Assembly: GCA_027924645.1 (NCBI GenBank)
Contig: BSBN01000888.1
Location: 14,019,001-14,083,000 of the forward strand
DNA: 64,000 nucleotides
Source of the DNA: Cunninghamia lanceolata
Lineage: Eukaryota > Streptophyta > Pinopsida > Cupressales > Cupressaceae
Direction: 5' to 3'
Every line of letters begins with the position of its first letter. Position 1 is the first letter of the stretch. The position numbers were made by a program, and so were the translations under genes. The notes below the pieces were generated by a model. That model saw nothing but the letters and a program-made list of their open reading frames with translations. It made no database searches and was not told the origin of the DNA. This document shows, piece by piece, positions 1 through 13,579 of this stretch.

Positions 1-507
1 AGTATCCCTTCCAATTTGCAACCTTTCAGAGGATATTTCACCACCTCAGTTATGCTAATCTAAGGGAGTTTCTATTCCCAAAGACCAAATATGTAGAAAC
101 CCTTGGCTCCACAAAACTCATCAAATGCAAATGTCAATAATCGGATGCCTAGAAGCTTGCCTTGCCCCTTCCTTTATACTTTTTCAATCCCACTTCAAGA
201 AGCTTCTAGAAAAATAATATTATTTTATTTTAGTGACTTTATGTAATAATATTTATTTAAGTCACTTTATTAAATTAATTAAATATAAGGTCACTTTATA
301 ATATTTATTTATTTAATAACCTTACAAGTAATTAATTTAATTATTATCTCCCTTATTTTTTCCATCCAACTGAATCCAAGAAACCAACCATCAACTAGGT
401 GATTGCCTCAAGAAGACCCCCTAACTATGTACATTAGCCTACGAGGGTCAGGAATAGGCTAAACCATCCGCAAACAACATCAGCTAAAAAATAGACATTA
501 CACTTGA
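1..507. other. AT-rich non-coding flank
   Basis: No coding region or repeat could be supported here. The stretch 200-360 is rich in short TTTATTTA and AATTAATT runs. The homology between the two LTRs of the adjacent Tekay-like element stops sharply at 508, so this segment is unrelated DNA joined to a truncated LTR. Confidence 0.6.
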
Positions 508-2803
508 AGATAGTCACACGGCCCAAACGGAAGAACAACAACAAGGGGATACAAGATGGCCAACACTCACATCAATCATAGAGCAGACATGGGGAACAAT
601 GCATATAGCCAAACTCATAACATAGGTGTACTCATCTAAGTCATAGGTCAGGTACTACTCATGACTGCTAAGGCGCTAGATACTAGAGTGTAATCAGATG
701 GAGTGTCATCATGCATGCTCAAAGGGATGACACCACACAAAACCAAGTACTCCTCTCATGTAGATGAGGAGACTCAATCGTGCCTGAATCGATGCACTGT
801 AGACAGATTACTCAATGCCCCGCAGACAAATAGGCCTTCTCATTGCATCCTTAGCCTTTACAAGTGCTCAAAGCCATGCATGAGGAATAATTATCTTATT
901 ACTACTTTTACCCCTAATGTTTTTAATTTTAGTTATCACTTGTTACTATAACACTACTACTAGTTCCCCTGGCAGCCACTTACAAGCCCAGGGCCCATAG
1001 AGAGACACTCTAATGCCTAGACCTTGTTCATCTCGTTTGACTAAACGAGGAATCCCAAAAGACTAAAACACTAAAGTATAAATTTGAAATAGTAAGTGTG
1101 GTCTACAAGAGCAAAACTCTTGATGGCAGTGAATTTACTGAAAACAACCCTTTGTTAGTTAGGACAATTGTGTAATAACTCTAGAGACTCCAATATGATC
1201 ACTGTCCACATAGGTATTGTAAGTCTTCTCACAACCTAAATTTTGCATATTGACTACCTTTTTTAACATAATAAAAAAAGACATAAAAAACACACTCTTA
1301 CAAAATGAAGATCTTAATATTTCTCCTACAAAAGTTCCCTTAGATCCTTCAGTTGCATGATAGATGTTCTTAATTATAAATTATGTAACCAAATTTCAAT
1401 GCACAACATAGGTCAATGAATCTAATGTATTTTAGTGCCATAACATTTTTAAACTCAAAACGAAGGTTTCCACAAGGTTGGTGTTTCAGCCGAAATAAAA
1501 TGACTATAATGATCAACATAAAAAGGTGTTCAATTTCTTAAGAAGAGCTGCAATAAATATCTATTAGAGGAGTCATCATATAACAACAGGGTTCCATGGG
1601 ACTCAGATCTGTTCAACCTCTATCATTGCATCCCTATTTTTTAGAATGGCAGCCTTCATTATATTCTTTATAAAGAAATCAAACCCTCATTTGCCTAAAA
1701 CATTATAATTAGAAAACACAGATCTTTGTTTGAAAAGCCTTATATCTAAAGAATTCATAAAATAGCTTCTGTACGTTTAAAATAGATTCAAGGAAAGAGG
1801 CAGTGTAAATATCACACATTGAAATAAATTTTGGCATATTATTAAAAGATAGCGATGGGTTTCAGTTTTGTCTGTGGTTGAAAATTGTAGGAGGTAGAAT
1901 TTCACTTTTATGATGGAAGAGCAAAGATCTGAGACAAATATCTCAGCAAATTGCACTCCCCTTCAGCATACACCTAATCTTGTAGTTGATATGCTTGCCT
2001 GGGTCATCATTTCTCCAACACTTCCCCTATGTCTTGTCTTGTTTCCTCTTTTTTTTTGTTTTTCCCAGCCTCCAAATGAGGCATTGACTTTGCTCCAAAC
2101 TAAATGGCACCCCCTTTCCCTCTAACCAGCTTTAGATCTTCTAAATTAATGGATCTTCCAGACTCCACTTTATTAGCTCTACATGGAGTGAGGCAAATCC
2201 CTAATCATTTCCAAAGCTTCCACTGTTGTGACCAAGCCAATAAAGGGTAGCATCACCTAAGCAATAGCTGAATTCCCCACCCCAAGAGAACATTTTACAC
2301 TTATATTTCCCCTAATTGAATTATATATGAAATCATTCTCATCCCATTCCCTTTATGTGAAGAGTTTGCTTGGCATTGAATACCCAATATATCCTTTGTG
2401 TGCACCAATTTAAATAGATATCTAAACATTAATCTCTATACACTTAAGCATCCCCTTCACATCATCTCAAATCTTGCAATCATATGCTTTCTTGAGATGT
2501 TTTCTCTTTCCTACGCTGCCTTGCTTTATTTTTTCTCTCTTATCTCCTTTTTTTCAATGGCTCTCTTTTTCCTTGTCTCTTAGCCATAGTCCTGAATCAA
2601 TGCTGGGGTGTCAATCTTTAAAATTATCCTCTCCTCTGTCATTACTTTTCTCCTACTTCAAAGATATTTTCCTCCTCCATAAATACTCTCTGCCTCCCTG
2701 TTGACTAATATGAAGATCATATATCTTTTTAACTCCCAGATATTTTTTTCCATTATATTCTCACCAACTCTCATCGCCAACGCAACAAGGTGAGGTTGTT
2801 ACA
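508..2803 (-). repeat. Truncated 3' LTR of the Tekay-like element
   Basis: This is a direct repeat of 7528-9832, for example the blocks starting AGATAGTCACA at 508 and 7528. It ends in TGTTACA at 2797-2803, next to a polypurine tract. It lacks the roughly 590 bp that correspond to 6938-7527 of the intact copy. Short reading frames in it are not shared between copies and are not genes. Confidence 0.9.
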
Positions 2804-2814
2804 TCCTACCCCCT
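2804..2814 (-). other. Polypurine tract of the Tekay-like element
   Basis: On the minus strand the sequence is AGGGGGTAGGA directly before the LTR start TGTAACA. This is the expected place and composition for the plus-strand primer of reverse transcription. Confidence 0.75.
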
Positions 2815-3501
2815 AGGACTAGGCTTACTCTTGGAAGCCTGCAAATGCTAAGATGTAGCCAAAGCAAACACTAGTCCATGAAACTCGATACGGTAAAAAA
2901 GATCAAGTTATCACATGCACAATTACATGCAATTAGTCCTAGTACATGGGTAGGGAATAAGAAAACCACTCATTTCCTACAAAATATACATTAATGCATA
3001 AAACAATTATCTCCAATCAAAATAAATAATGATGCCACGGAAGCCACATCGAACAATCAATGGAAACCAAGGAGAAAATCCTCAACCACCACACTGGAAA
3101 ACTACACATGACCATAAGGGGCAATCTAGACATTACCGTTAGGTAACTAGATGATAAGACAACACAGGAACACTGCACTAGCATGATACAATAGCTAGGG
3201 TAGGTAATAGGACATGTGACTATCTCTAGTAACCACCATCGAGGATAATAATCTAGGCGGAGTCAATACTTAGTACCGACAACACTCCAAGCACACGTCA
3301 AGGTACCTGTGCATAAACATATATCATATAGCTGAAGCAACATCAACCATGTAAGCATTAAATCCAACATAAACAATAATCATGTCAATAGCATAATAGT
3401 ATTGAGGTTGCACATCACTAGTGCCAATACAAAACATATAACCATTGAAGTCCATCAAGATAAGAAAAAGCATAATACAAACATAGGGGTCGTTACATCC
3501 C
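2815..3501 (-). other. 3' untranslated part of the Tekay-like element
   Basis: This non-coding interval lies between the pol stop at 3502-3504 and the polypurine tract. I see no motif or reading frame in it that can be supported. Confidence 0.6.
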
Positions 3502-6500
3502 CTAGAAGGCTGCTAAAAGATATGGATAAAGGTCTCTCATCCTCACCGCATCTTCCCAAGATGCTGAGGACTCACCATAAGGATCCCACTCAACCATTAC
3601 CTGCTTTATGTCCTGACCCCTAAGGGTCAACCTCTGATGCTAAAGGATGCATACGGGCTCCAAAGAAAGCTTCCCATCTGCCTCAACCTGCAAAGCAATC
3701 CAATCAAGAACATGGGTCATATCAAGAATATATTGCCGAAGAACTGAAACATGGAAAACATCGTGAATGCGTGATAGACTCGGTGGTAATGCAAGACGAT
3801 AGGCAACAAGATCAATCCTCTCAAGGATCTCAAAAGGTCCCACAAAATGAGGTGCTAACTTTGAGCCTTTCCCATAATGAATGGGGCTCTTCCATAGATG
3901 AACTCTCAAAAACACATTGTCACCCACCGAGAAATGGCGATCCAACATACAGGCATCAGCATACTTCCTCGGCCGATCCTAAGCTATAGCCAACTACAAT
4001 CTGATCCACACTACCTACTACTCCATATCTTGAAGCATCTCTAGACCGAAAAGAACTTGGTCCTCTAAGCGATCCCAACTCACCAAAGTGTGACAAGGGC
4101 TACTAGACAAGGCCTAGAAGGGAGACATACCAAGAGAACTGTGATACCCATTATTATAAGCAAACTCAACCAGGTACAAGTAGTCCTTCCAACAAGACTG
4201 TTGATCCATAACATACATTTAAAGCATATCCTCTAAGACTTGATTAACCCACTCTGTCTATCCATTAGTCTTGGGATGCTATGCAGAGCTAAAATTAAGC
4301 TGAGCTGCCAAAGCATGCTAAAGAGAAGTCCACAAAGCTGAAGTGAACAATGGATCATGATCAGAAATGATCCTACAAGGAATACCATGCAGACACATGA
4401 TATCCTCCACAAACACTCAAGCTACAGACGCTGCATTGTAGGAAGATCTCATGGGTGAGAAGGGTACCACCTTGGACAACTTGTCCATTGTAACCATAAT
4501 AGCATCATGACGATGTGAAGACATAGGTAGACCCACAATGAAATTAAGAGATATCATATCCCACTTCCATCCATGGATAGAATGAGGCTACAATAGTCCT
4601 GCTAGGTGTTGATGCTCTACCTTCACGCACTAGCACTCAAGATACTGAGCCACAAAATTAGCAATATCTCACCGTAAACCTGCCTAATGATACAACTATC
4701 AAAGATCGGCATGCATCTTCATGACACTCGGATGAGCTGAATAGGGTACACGATGGGCCTCTGACAAAACCAAGGAATGAAAATTACTAGAATCCAGAAC
4801 ATAAATATGAGCAAGATGTTGCAAAAGTCCATTAGACTCAAGAGAGAACCCTGTAAACCTACCCTTAAGGACTCTCCTAAACTCAATCTTTTCTCTAACC
4901 TCCTAATACAAAGTATCACCAGGAAGTGACTCCAAAATATGGCTCCACAAATCCACTCCAAGAGACAAAACTGAAATCTTATGTATTCTCTAGCTCAAGC
5001 ATCTACAATAACATTCTCCTTACCCTGAATGTAGTGAACCTTGAAGTCATACTTACAAAGGAACTCCATCCAACGATGTTGCCAAGCATTCAAATTCAGC
5101 TAAGTGAAGATATACTGCAAACTTTGATGATCACTATGTAACTCAAATAGATGTCCCAAAAGGAAATGTCTCCAATGCACAAGTGCATGGGGAACAACTG
5201 CTAACTCCAAATCATGGGTGGAGTAGTTCATCTCATGATCATTGAGCTTACATGACTCATATGTAATCACTCATCCCTCCTGCATAAGAACTGCCCCCAC
5301 ACCCTCCAACAAAGCATCGATGCACACTACAAAATCACCTATAGGATCTGGCTCTACCAGGATAAGTGCACTAGTCAACCACTCCTTAAGAGCCTGAAAA
5401 GCTGACTCACATTGAGCTAACTACACAAACTTCTTCCCTTTCCGCTAAAGAGAAGTGATGGGATGGGCTACTCGAGAGAAATCTCTCACAAATCAGTGAT
5501 AGTAACCCACCAATCCTATGAAACTGCGAACCTTAGCCACATTCGTTGGCACTGGCCAATCCAAAATGGCCTAAATCTTAGAAATATCCACTAAGAGACC
5601 CTCTCCTGAGATGATGTGGCCAAAATATGTCACCTTAGTTTAGAAGAACTCACACTTGGCCAAACTGCCAAACAACTAATTATCTCACAAGCACTACAAC
5701 ACTTCTCGCAAATGGCTTCATGCTCCTCCACAGTCCTCAAATAAATTAGAATATCATCCAAGAACACAAGAACAAATTGGTCAAGATAGGTGTGAAACAC
5801 CCCATTCATCAAACTCATGAAAATTGATGGAGCATTGGTCAACCCGAAAGGGATAGCCATGAACACATAATGCCCATAGCGTGTATGAAATACTGTCCAA
5901 TGAATGTCTACCTCATGAATGTGAAGCTGATGGTATCCTGACTTCATATCTATATTGGAGAGCACCTTGTCTCCCCTCATCTGATCAAACAAATCATCTA
6001 TCCGAGGTAACGGGTAACAATTCTTCACTATCACTTTGTTCAACTGGCGATAATCAATGCACAAGCAAAGAGATTTGTCCTTCTTCTTCATGAAGGTGAC
6101 AGATGCTCCCCAAGGGGATACACTAGGATGAATTAAACCCTTCTCCAGTAACTCCTCTAACTACAACTGTAACTCACTTAGCTCCTGAGTAGTCATCTGA
6201 TATAATGCCTGAGAAATAGGCTCTGTACTAGGAATGAGATCAATACAGAAGTTTATGTCACACTTAGGTGACATACCTAGAATATCACTCAGAAAGACAT
6301 CTGTAAACTCTTCAAGAATAGGATGATCATTAAGAGATACCTCCTAAATCCCACCCTTAGCAAGATCATTAACTAAAATAGCCAACATCTGACAACCTTT
6401 CTACATGGCACACTTCAGCTGCATAGCTGAAATCACATGGAGAGAAATGGGTCTCTAAACCCCAACCAACTCAACACACTCTCCAACAACATCTACACAC

Positions 6501-6750
6501 TGAACTGACTTACACCAACAATCTATACTAGCTAGATGGGTCTCCAACCATCCATTCCTAAAACAATCTCGTAGGACCCCAAAGGCAACAAACAAAGATC
6601 CACTGTGGTAGTGAAAAATCCAACACATAACCATGAACAAGGGAGTCTATAGCCACCCTAATTACCCTGATCGGCATTACATCGGGTGCTACGTTAAAGA
6701 ACAGTGGTTATACCTCTAACTCTGCCTCTGGATTTGCCTCTAGGAGGCAT
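3502..6750 (-). pseudogene. Decayed gag start and pol polyprotein with chromodomain
   Basis: Reading leftward from an ATG at 6750 the frame begins MPPRGKSRGRVRG, a basic gag-type N-terminus. Within about 60 codons it runs into the end of a retroviral-type protease (LGMDWLETH, about 6545-6575 after a 1-nt shift). Most of gag and the protease active site are therefore deleted. Reverse transcriptase follows at about 5630-6110, with [28 protein letters not shown] and the catalytic FLDD. RNase H is heavily decayed at 5200-5600. Integrase core fragments lie at about 4190-4510 and the integrase C-terminal region at 3640-3948 ([23 protein letters not shown]). After one in-frame TAG the frame continues through a chromodomain (MVEWDPYGES, ASWEDAV) to a stop at 3502-3504. 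There are many TAG and TGA stops and at least two frameshifts, so it is non-functional. Confidence 0.8.
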
Positions 6751-6922
6751 CCTAAAGGAAGGAAAGAACACATCAAAATTGATCATCACAAGGATGACCT
6801 ATGCACCATTCTAAGGCATGAAAGCATAACAACAATACTATGAAACAATATAACAAGCTCACACCAAACACAACAATACATAGAAGGCTCAAGTACGCCA
6901 ACGTTCCCAGTGTGTGAACTTG

Positions 6923-6935
6923 GGCTCTGATACCA
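6923..6935 (-). other. Primer binding site, initiator tRNA-Met
   Basis: The minus strand reads TGGTATCAGAGCC, two bases downstream of the LTR end. This is the standard complement of the plant initiator tRNA-Met 3' end. Confidence 0.92.
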
Positions 6936-6937
6936 TA

Positions 6938-9832
6938 TGTAACATCTCACTATGTAACCCCCGAAGGTAAGAGCCAAAAGAGAAACAAAATATTTTTTTT
7001 AACATAAGTGGACAACATACACAGATTTGGTTGCCAATTCAAAAGACTGACAACATTTATGGCCAAGTATGGCTAAATGCGCAACCTGAAATAGAGGACT
7101 AATTCACTGTCGAGAGGAAACATTAAAACAATTACGTTCATTTTAAACACCAAATCAAATGTTCCTAATCCATATCTAACATAAACATGAATCCTTAAGC
7201 ATCATAGTACAAGTGGATCTGATACCCACATCAGAATCTATGAACCAAATAGGAAACATCTCATTTCTTCTCATTAACTTGCATGATTACATCTTCTCTC
7301 TTAAGAGAGTACAATTACATAAAGACATATACAAATACAATGATATATTCCAGAATATGATACAACTACAATAACATAGTCCTGAATACGATAAAAGGAC
7401 TGAATGAAGTAATGGAGTGGGAGAACATCTCCGACTCATGCTCTAAAACCTATTTATCGGTCCCCAATGGTGGTGGCAATGCCTCCCAACCATGTGGACT
7501 CATACGAGACCACCCCACTGTGCTCAGAGATAGTCACAAGGCCCAAATGGAAGAACAACAACAATAGGATACAAGATGGCCAACACTCACATCAATCATG
7601 GAGTAGACATGGAAAATAATGCATACAACCAAAGTCATAACATAGGTGTACTCATCCAAGTCATAGGTCGGGTACTACTCACGACTACTAAGGTACTAGA
7701 TGCTAGAGTGTAATCAAATAGAGGGTCACCATGAGTGTTTGAAGGCATGGCACCACACAACCAAGTACTCTCATGTAGATGAGGAGACTCAATCATGCCT
7801 GAATCGACACCCCGCAAATGGATACGCCTTCTTGTTGCATCCTTAGCCTTTACAAGCACTCAAGGCCATGCATGAGTGCTAATTATCTTACTACTGTAAC
7901 TCAATTATAACTTGTTATTGTAACTCTACTACTAGTTCCCTTGGTAGCCACTTACCGGCCTAGGGCCCTAGAGAGCCACTCCAAATGACTGCTCTAATGC
8001 CTAGACCTTGTTCATATCATTTGACTAAACAAGGAATCCAAATAGACTAAAACACTAAAGTATAAATTTGAAATAGTAAATATGATCTACAAGACCAAAA
8101 CTCTTGATGGTAGTGAATTTACTAAGAACAACCCTTTGTTATTTAGGACAGTTGTGTAATAAATCTAGTGACCCCAATATGATCACTGTTCACATAGGTA
8201 TGCACAAATAATATAAAAATAAGAAGAACAAAAGGTATTGCAAGTCTTCTCACAACCTAAATTTTTCATATTGACTACCTTTTTTTAACATAATCAAAAA
8301 GATGTAAAAAACTCACTCTTACAAAATGAAGATCTTAATTTTTCTCCTATAGAAGTTCCCTTAGATCCTTGGGTTGCATGACAGATGTTCTTAATCAGAA
8401 ATTATGCAACCAAATTTAAATGCAAAACATAGGTCAATGAATCTAATGTATTTTAGTGCCATAACATTTTTAAACTCAAAATGAAGGTTTCCACAAGGCT
8501 AGTGTTGTAGCTGAAATAAAATAACTATAATGATTAATACATAAAGATGATCAATTTCTTAAGAAGAGCTACAATAAATATCTATCAAAGGAGTCATCGT
8601 ATAACAACAGGGTTCCATGGGACTTAGATCTCTTCAACCTCTATCATTGTGTCCCTGTTCTTCAGTATGGCAGCCTCCATTATATTCTCTATAAAGAAAT
8701 TGAACCCTCATTTGACTAAAACATTATAATCAAAAAACATAGATCTTTCTTTGAAAACCCTTATTTCTAAAGAATTCATAAAATAGTTTTGTATGTTTAA
8801 AATTGAATCAGGGGAAGAGGCAGTGTAAATATCTTGCATTGAAATAAATTTTGGCATATTATTAAAAGACAACAATGGGTTTCAATTTTTTCTGTGGTTG
8901 GAAATTATAGCAGGCAGACTTTCATTTTTATGATGGAAAAGCAAAGATCTGAGACAAATACCTCTTAGCAAATTGCACTCCCCTTCAACACACCTCTAAT
9001 CTTACAGTTGATATGCTTGCCTAGGTTGTCGTTTCTCCAGCTCTTCCTCGTGTCTTGTCTTGTTTCCTCTTTTTTTTCTTGTTTTTCCCAGCCTCCAAAT
9101 GAGACATTGACTCTGCTCCAAACTGAACGACACCCCCTATCTCTCTAACCAGCTTTAGCTCTACTAAATTAATGGATCTGCCGGACTCCACTTTATTAGC
9201 TCTACATGGGGTTAGGCAAATCCCTTATCATTTCCAAATCTTCCGTTGTTGTGACCAAGCCAATAGAGTGTAGCACCACCTAAGCAACCGTTGAATCCCA
9301 CCCCCCCAAGAGAACATTTTACACTTATATTTCCCCCAATTCAGTTATATCTAAAATAATTCTTATCCCATTCCCTTTATGTGAAGAGCTTTCTTGGCAT
9401 TGGATACCCAATGTATCCTTTCTGTGCGCCAATTTAAATGGATGTCTAAACATTAATCTCCATACACTTAAGTACCCTCTTTGTATAGCCTCAAATCTTC
9501 CAATCATAGGCTTGCTTGAGATGCTTTCTCTTTCATATGCTACCTTGATTTATTTTTTCTTTGTTCTTATCTCCTTTTTTTTTCAACACCTCTTTTTTTC
9601 CTTGTCTCTCAGGCGTAGTCCTGAGTCAATGCTGGGGCGTCAGTCTTTAAAACTGTCCTCTCCCGCATCATAACTTTTCTCCTACTTCAAAGATATTTTC
9701 CTCTCCATAAACACTCTTTTCCTCCATGTTGACTAATCTGAAGATCAGATATCTTTTTAACTCCCAGATATTTTCTACCATTATATTCTCACCAAGTCTC
9801 ATCACCAACGTAGCAAGGGGCGGGTTGTTACA
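6938..9832 (-). repeat. Complete 5' LTR of the Tekay-like element
   Basis: This LTR is 2,895 bp long and bounded by the 7-bp inverted repeat TGTAACA...TGTTACA. Its right 2.3 kb is repeated at 508-2803. It drives nothing recognisable now. Interval 6938-7527 has no counterpart in the truncated copy. Confidence 0.9.
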
Positions 9833-12800
9833 CAATGAGCACAACTCTAGCTCTAGAACCTTCTCTAAAATAGGCTCCATCAAATTGCTTAGACCATAAG
9901 CCATCATCATTAGGGGATGTTTTGAGACTATCATCTATATGCTCATCCCTGTTGGTTTCAATTATCTCCACTCTAAAGTTATTCGTGGAAACATCCAAGA
10001 AGCATATCTAGTCACCATCTTCATTAATGACATCTATTATCTAAGGAGATTTCTTCTCCATATCAAGTCTCACTTATTTAACATCCATGAGAGTCATGGC
10101 ATAAGATGAATCCATTTGGATGCTATCTCCAATAGTAGAGGCCCATTTTCTAGATAGTAACATTCCATATGTGGGTGGAATGTTTACTACTATAATATTC
10201 ATCTTATACTACTTATTTGGATAAGCTACAAGTATGAAGCTGATAGCCTTGATGACTCCAATGATAGGGACTTCCCTGGTGTCCATAGAAAAGTACTTCT
10301 CATAGGCCTTAGTAACTTTTAAGACTAATGTATCCATAACTCCAAGTGGCATTATGTTAGTAGAAGCATCTGAGTCTATAATACAATTTTTTTACAAATC
10401 TCCCCTTTTATCATCAAGGTGACAAGGAAAGGATCTACCTAAGAAGGACATTTATGCAAAGTGTTTCCAAAATACTTTTCTGGTATCTTAGCAATCCATT
10501 TTTTAACATACTTATACATTAATTTCTTCTCTTCAAATTGCTTACCTTTCTCGCTTGTCACCCCTGACATGCTTGGAACTACCTCATTAATTACATCCAT
10601 GAATTTATCTTTATGCTCTGGTATTCTCATCATTTCCAATAGAGGGACTATCACTCTGATCTAACTGAACACATGGGCCATGTCCAATGGGACATACATA
10701 GGAAACATATTAGTATGATCTGCATCAGTATTCGCATCAGGAATTTGAGGTATATTGCCCCTACCCTTGCCATGGTTGTCTTCCAAAGGATCTTCTTGAC
10801 ACTATCTTTTCAATTGGTACCTTAACCTTAGGATGTGGATTATGTTTTCCCACAGTTTCCTTAGATTTACCTTGGATACCCACATCCTTCTTGGGGTTGG
10901 GAGCATTCTACATTTCTTTGATGAAAATGTTGTCTGCATTTCCCATGTTGTTGCTTTCTCCCTGAGTCTTTTTACTTCTCAGGTTATAATCATTCTTAAC
11001 CAAAGCAATCTTAGTGATAGTTAAGGATAGATTATCTCTTTATCAAAGGGTTTTCTCAAGAGGATACCAGATTCCTTAGTAGTCAATTGGAAAACAATTT
11101 TATTATCCTCATTTCTAGTAAGTAGAGGTTGTTGCTCACATGGGTCCTCTAATTTTTCTTCATCTGTCATGATCTCATCCATAGAATCCTCTTCATCAGA
11201 TGTAACATAATCATGTACAATGCAATGATGGTCAAAAACCACATTTATATTATGGTCTTCATAATCTTCCCCATCATTACATTCATCATAGGGATTAGCA
11301 CTATCAATCAAAGACATTGCTACAGTGCAGGAAGAAGAAGAATGAGGAGTCTAGCACACCAAACACTAGAGATTGTTATCCACAACATGCACCCCTTTCC
11401 TTAGAGGATCAATGGTTTCCTTAGATAGATTTCCTCTATTATTAGGTGGGCATTAGCTTTCCATTCTACTAATTAGTGTTATACAGTGGATTTGACAACC
11501 TTGGCATTCTTTCTTGCCTGACAAATGGAGGCTTATCATTCCAAACCCTTTTATCACCTCTAGCCATAGAAATATTCATTTCTTTGACTTCTTTCTATAA
11601 TTTTTCATATTCAGTAGCAGTAGGAGCTTTACTACTCTACCCCCTGTCTTGAGGAATAAGTTTCAAGTCACTTCCCTTAGGGATTTTCCTATATGTCTTT
11701 CTGTTGTTTTCAATGTGTAAAGAAGACTGAAAAGCATATCTAAGAGTTTGGGGTTCCCTATTTCTCAGTTCATATCCCATGTTGGGGTCATAAGCATTCT
11801 GATAAATCACCAAGCACATGTGCTCATGAGGCCTCATATAAGGTGGGATTTTATTGCAGACCTTCATAAACCTAGCATTGAAGTCAAGGACAGTTTCATT
11901 ATACCCCTTCTAAATATTAGTGAACTCATTGAAAAGAAACTGTGGGTCTATTTTTCACCATATTGTTCTTTAAAAACTCTCTTAAACTCAATCCAATAGT
12001 TAATACTTGCTTCTAGTAAGCTTCTATACCAATCCCTTGCATCTTCTATCAATGATTGCATAAACAACTTCATTACCACATCCTCAACTTCAATGTCAAA
12101 ATCATCAATAACATTCATAAATGCCTTTAGGTGGTCCTCACTAGACATAGTATTGTTCCCTGCAAACCTTGGGATTGTATTCCTGACTCCATCATGAAGA
12201 GGATTAGGGTATCCCTATATACCAGTGAAATCTAATTGCATGTACCTTGCTAACTGCATTGGTCTCGTAGCAAAAGAATTTACTAGTGGTTGCCCACCCT
12301 AATTATTTTGGTTTATTAGAGGGTTTGGTGGGATTTGCAAATGTTGTTGTTTTAGTATATTTTGGCATTGGACATTTGGTTAGAGACCCACATTTTGCGC
12401 TACTTGAGGATTTGGATATTGCACTCCCCCTTGACCAATATAAGGGTTATACCCCACATGTTGACCAGTTGTCCTAGCATTTACATTTTGTAGGTGGTGT
12501 TGCCTCTAGGGCTGACACATAGGTACTGACACAACAAGATTATTTATAGGGGTGGATACAACTGTAGTATTGGTAGGAAAAATTATTTGTTATGGTGCAG
12601 ATGACTCCATTTGTATTAATGGAATTTGTGGGGTACCTGGTATAGGTTGTGATACATGTTGCATATTGGTGATAGGAACATTGGGAATACCACAACTACT
12701 CGTATCATTGGAGTTATTCATAGCTTGTATTCGTAATAGAAAATCCCCATTCCTTCTTAAAGTCTCCATCCTAGCTAGCCTAAGACCCATCTCAACTACT

Positions 12801-13213
12801 TCCCACTCTAACTATTCATCAGTTTGGTTAGAACTAGAAGCTACATTAGGTATAAAACATGCAGTTGCATTAGTGAACTTAGCCTTTCCAGATAGAGAAG
12901 AACTTGATTGCTCATAAGGTAATAATTTCTGAGACTCAAATGCAGGCTAGATAATAGGGATGGGCATTGTTTGAGAAATATTTTGTGAAAAGAAAGTCAC
13001 ACTTTTTTGAGCAGGGGGAGGTTCAGCATAAACTATTTCATCACCATCAAAATCAACCTCATTATATACATTTTGGAAAATCAAAGAAATAGCATGTTCT
13101 TTTTGTCCTCCTTCCATTTGTGAGTTATTTCTATTACCACTAAAAATAGGTGGTGTCATTGTAATAAGGTTAGAGACAGGGGGACAAGTAGACTCACCCA
13201 TTTCCTTAGCCAT
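9833..13213 (-). pseudogene. Element D: gag-protease of an older gypsy element
   Basis: A decayed minus-strand reading frame starts near ATG 13213 (MAKEMGESTCPP) and runs to the junction with the Tekay-like LTR at 9832. A retrotransposon gag domain is seen at 11948-12148 (EDHLKAFMNVID, ARDWYRSL, FKRVFKEQYGEK). An acidic linker lies at 11021-11317. A retroviral-type aspartic protease is seen at about 9850-10660 (YVKKWIAKIPEK, then D-S-D-A-S at the active site with the glycine of DSGAS changed, then TREVPIIGVIKA). Several frame changes and TAG/TGA stops interrupt it. Reverse transcriptase should follow but is lost at 9832. The layout suggests the Tat/Ogre side of gypsy; its product would have formed the particle and cut the polyprotein. 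Confidence 0.65.
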
Positions 13214-13561
13214 CCACCTCTAGTTTGTAAGCTCTGAACTTACAAACTTGTTGGGACGACCCTGACGGATTGATCTTCTCCTATGCATCATTTTGCTTTG
13301 AGACCTCATTTAGTTCTCATTGGTCTAGAGATATTGCAGAGTTGCCACCCTAAAATGGGAAATAGAATGTGGACATACCAAATGGTATTTATTATATAGA
13401 TAGCAATGGAAGATTTACAATTACTTCCTTCTTTGATCAACCGATTCAGAGACAAGTAGAGTCGGCACCCTCTAAAAGGGAATAAAAATGCATTATACAT
13501 ATGGCAACTCTAAACACACATGATAGACCACTAGACTAGCTCTTGACAATTATATACTAGG
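13214..13561 (-). other. Leader of element D
   Basis: This is a non-coding stretch between the candidate gag start and the primer site. It carries the motif GCAGAGTTGCCACC at about 13336-13349, which is closely matched in the leader of element B at about 27204-27217. A weaker relative lies near 13459. Confidence 0.45.
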
Positions 13562-13579
13562 TCTCCAGTATAGTCACCA
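13562..13579 (-). other. Candidate tRNA-Arg-like primer binding site of element D
   Basis: The minus strand reads TGGTGACTATACTGGAGA. It matches 14 of 18 positions of the TGGCGACTCCACTGGGGA type that I recall for Tat/Ogre elements. It lies upstream of D's gag at the right distance, so D's 5' LTR should begin just to its right. Confidence 0.5.

Larger units (their letters stand above)
508..9832 (-). mobile_element. Ty3/gypsy chromovirus, Tekay/Del-like, internally deleted
   Basis: A minus-strand LTR retrotransposon. The right-hand (5') LTR is complete, 6938-9832, and bounded by TGTAACA and TGTTACA. The left-hand (3') LTR ends at 2803 with the same TGTTACA but is cut at 508. A primer binding site for initiator tRNA-Met lies at 6923-6935 and a polypurine tract at 2804-2814. 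The internal part reads protease tail, reverse transcriptase, integrase and a C-terminal chromodomain. Only about 170 bp separates the primer site from the gag start, and gag is almost entirely missing. No target-site duplication can be tested because the left end is lost; CAATG follows the right LTR. The Tekay/Del assignment rests on the integrase C-terminus and chromodomain and is by recall. Confidence 0.85.
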
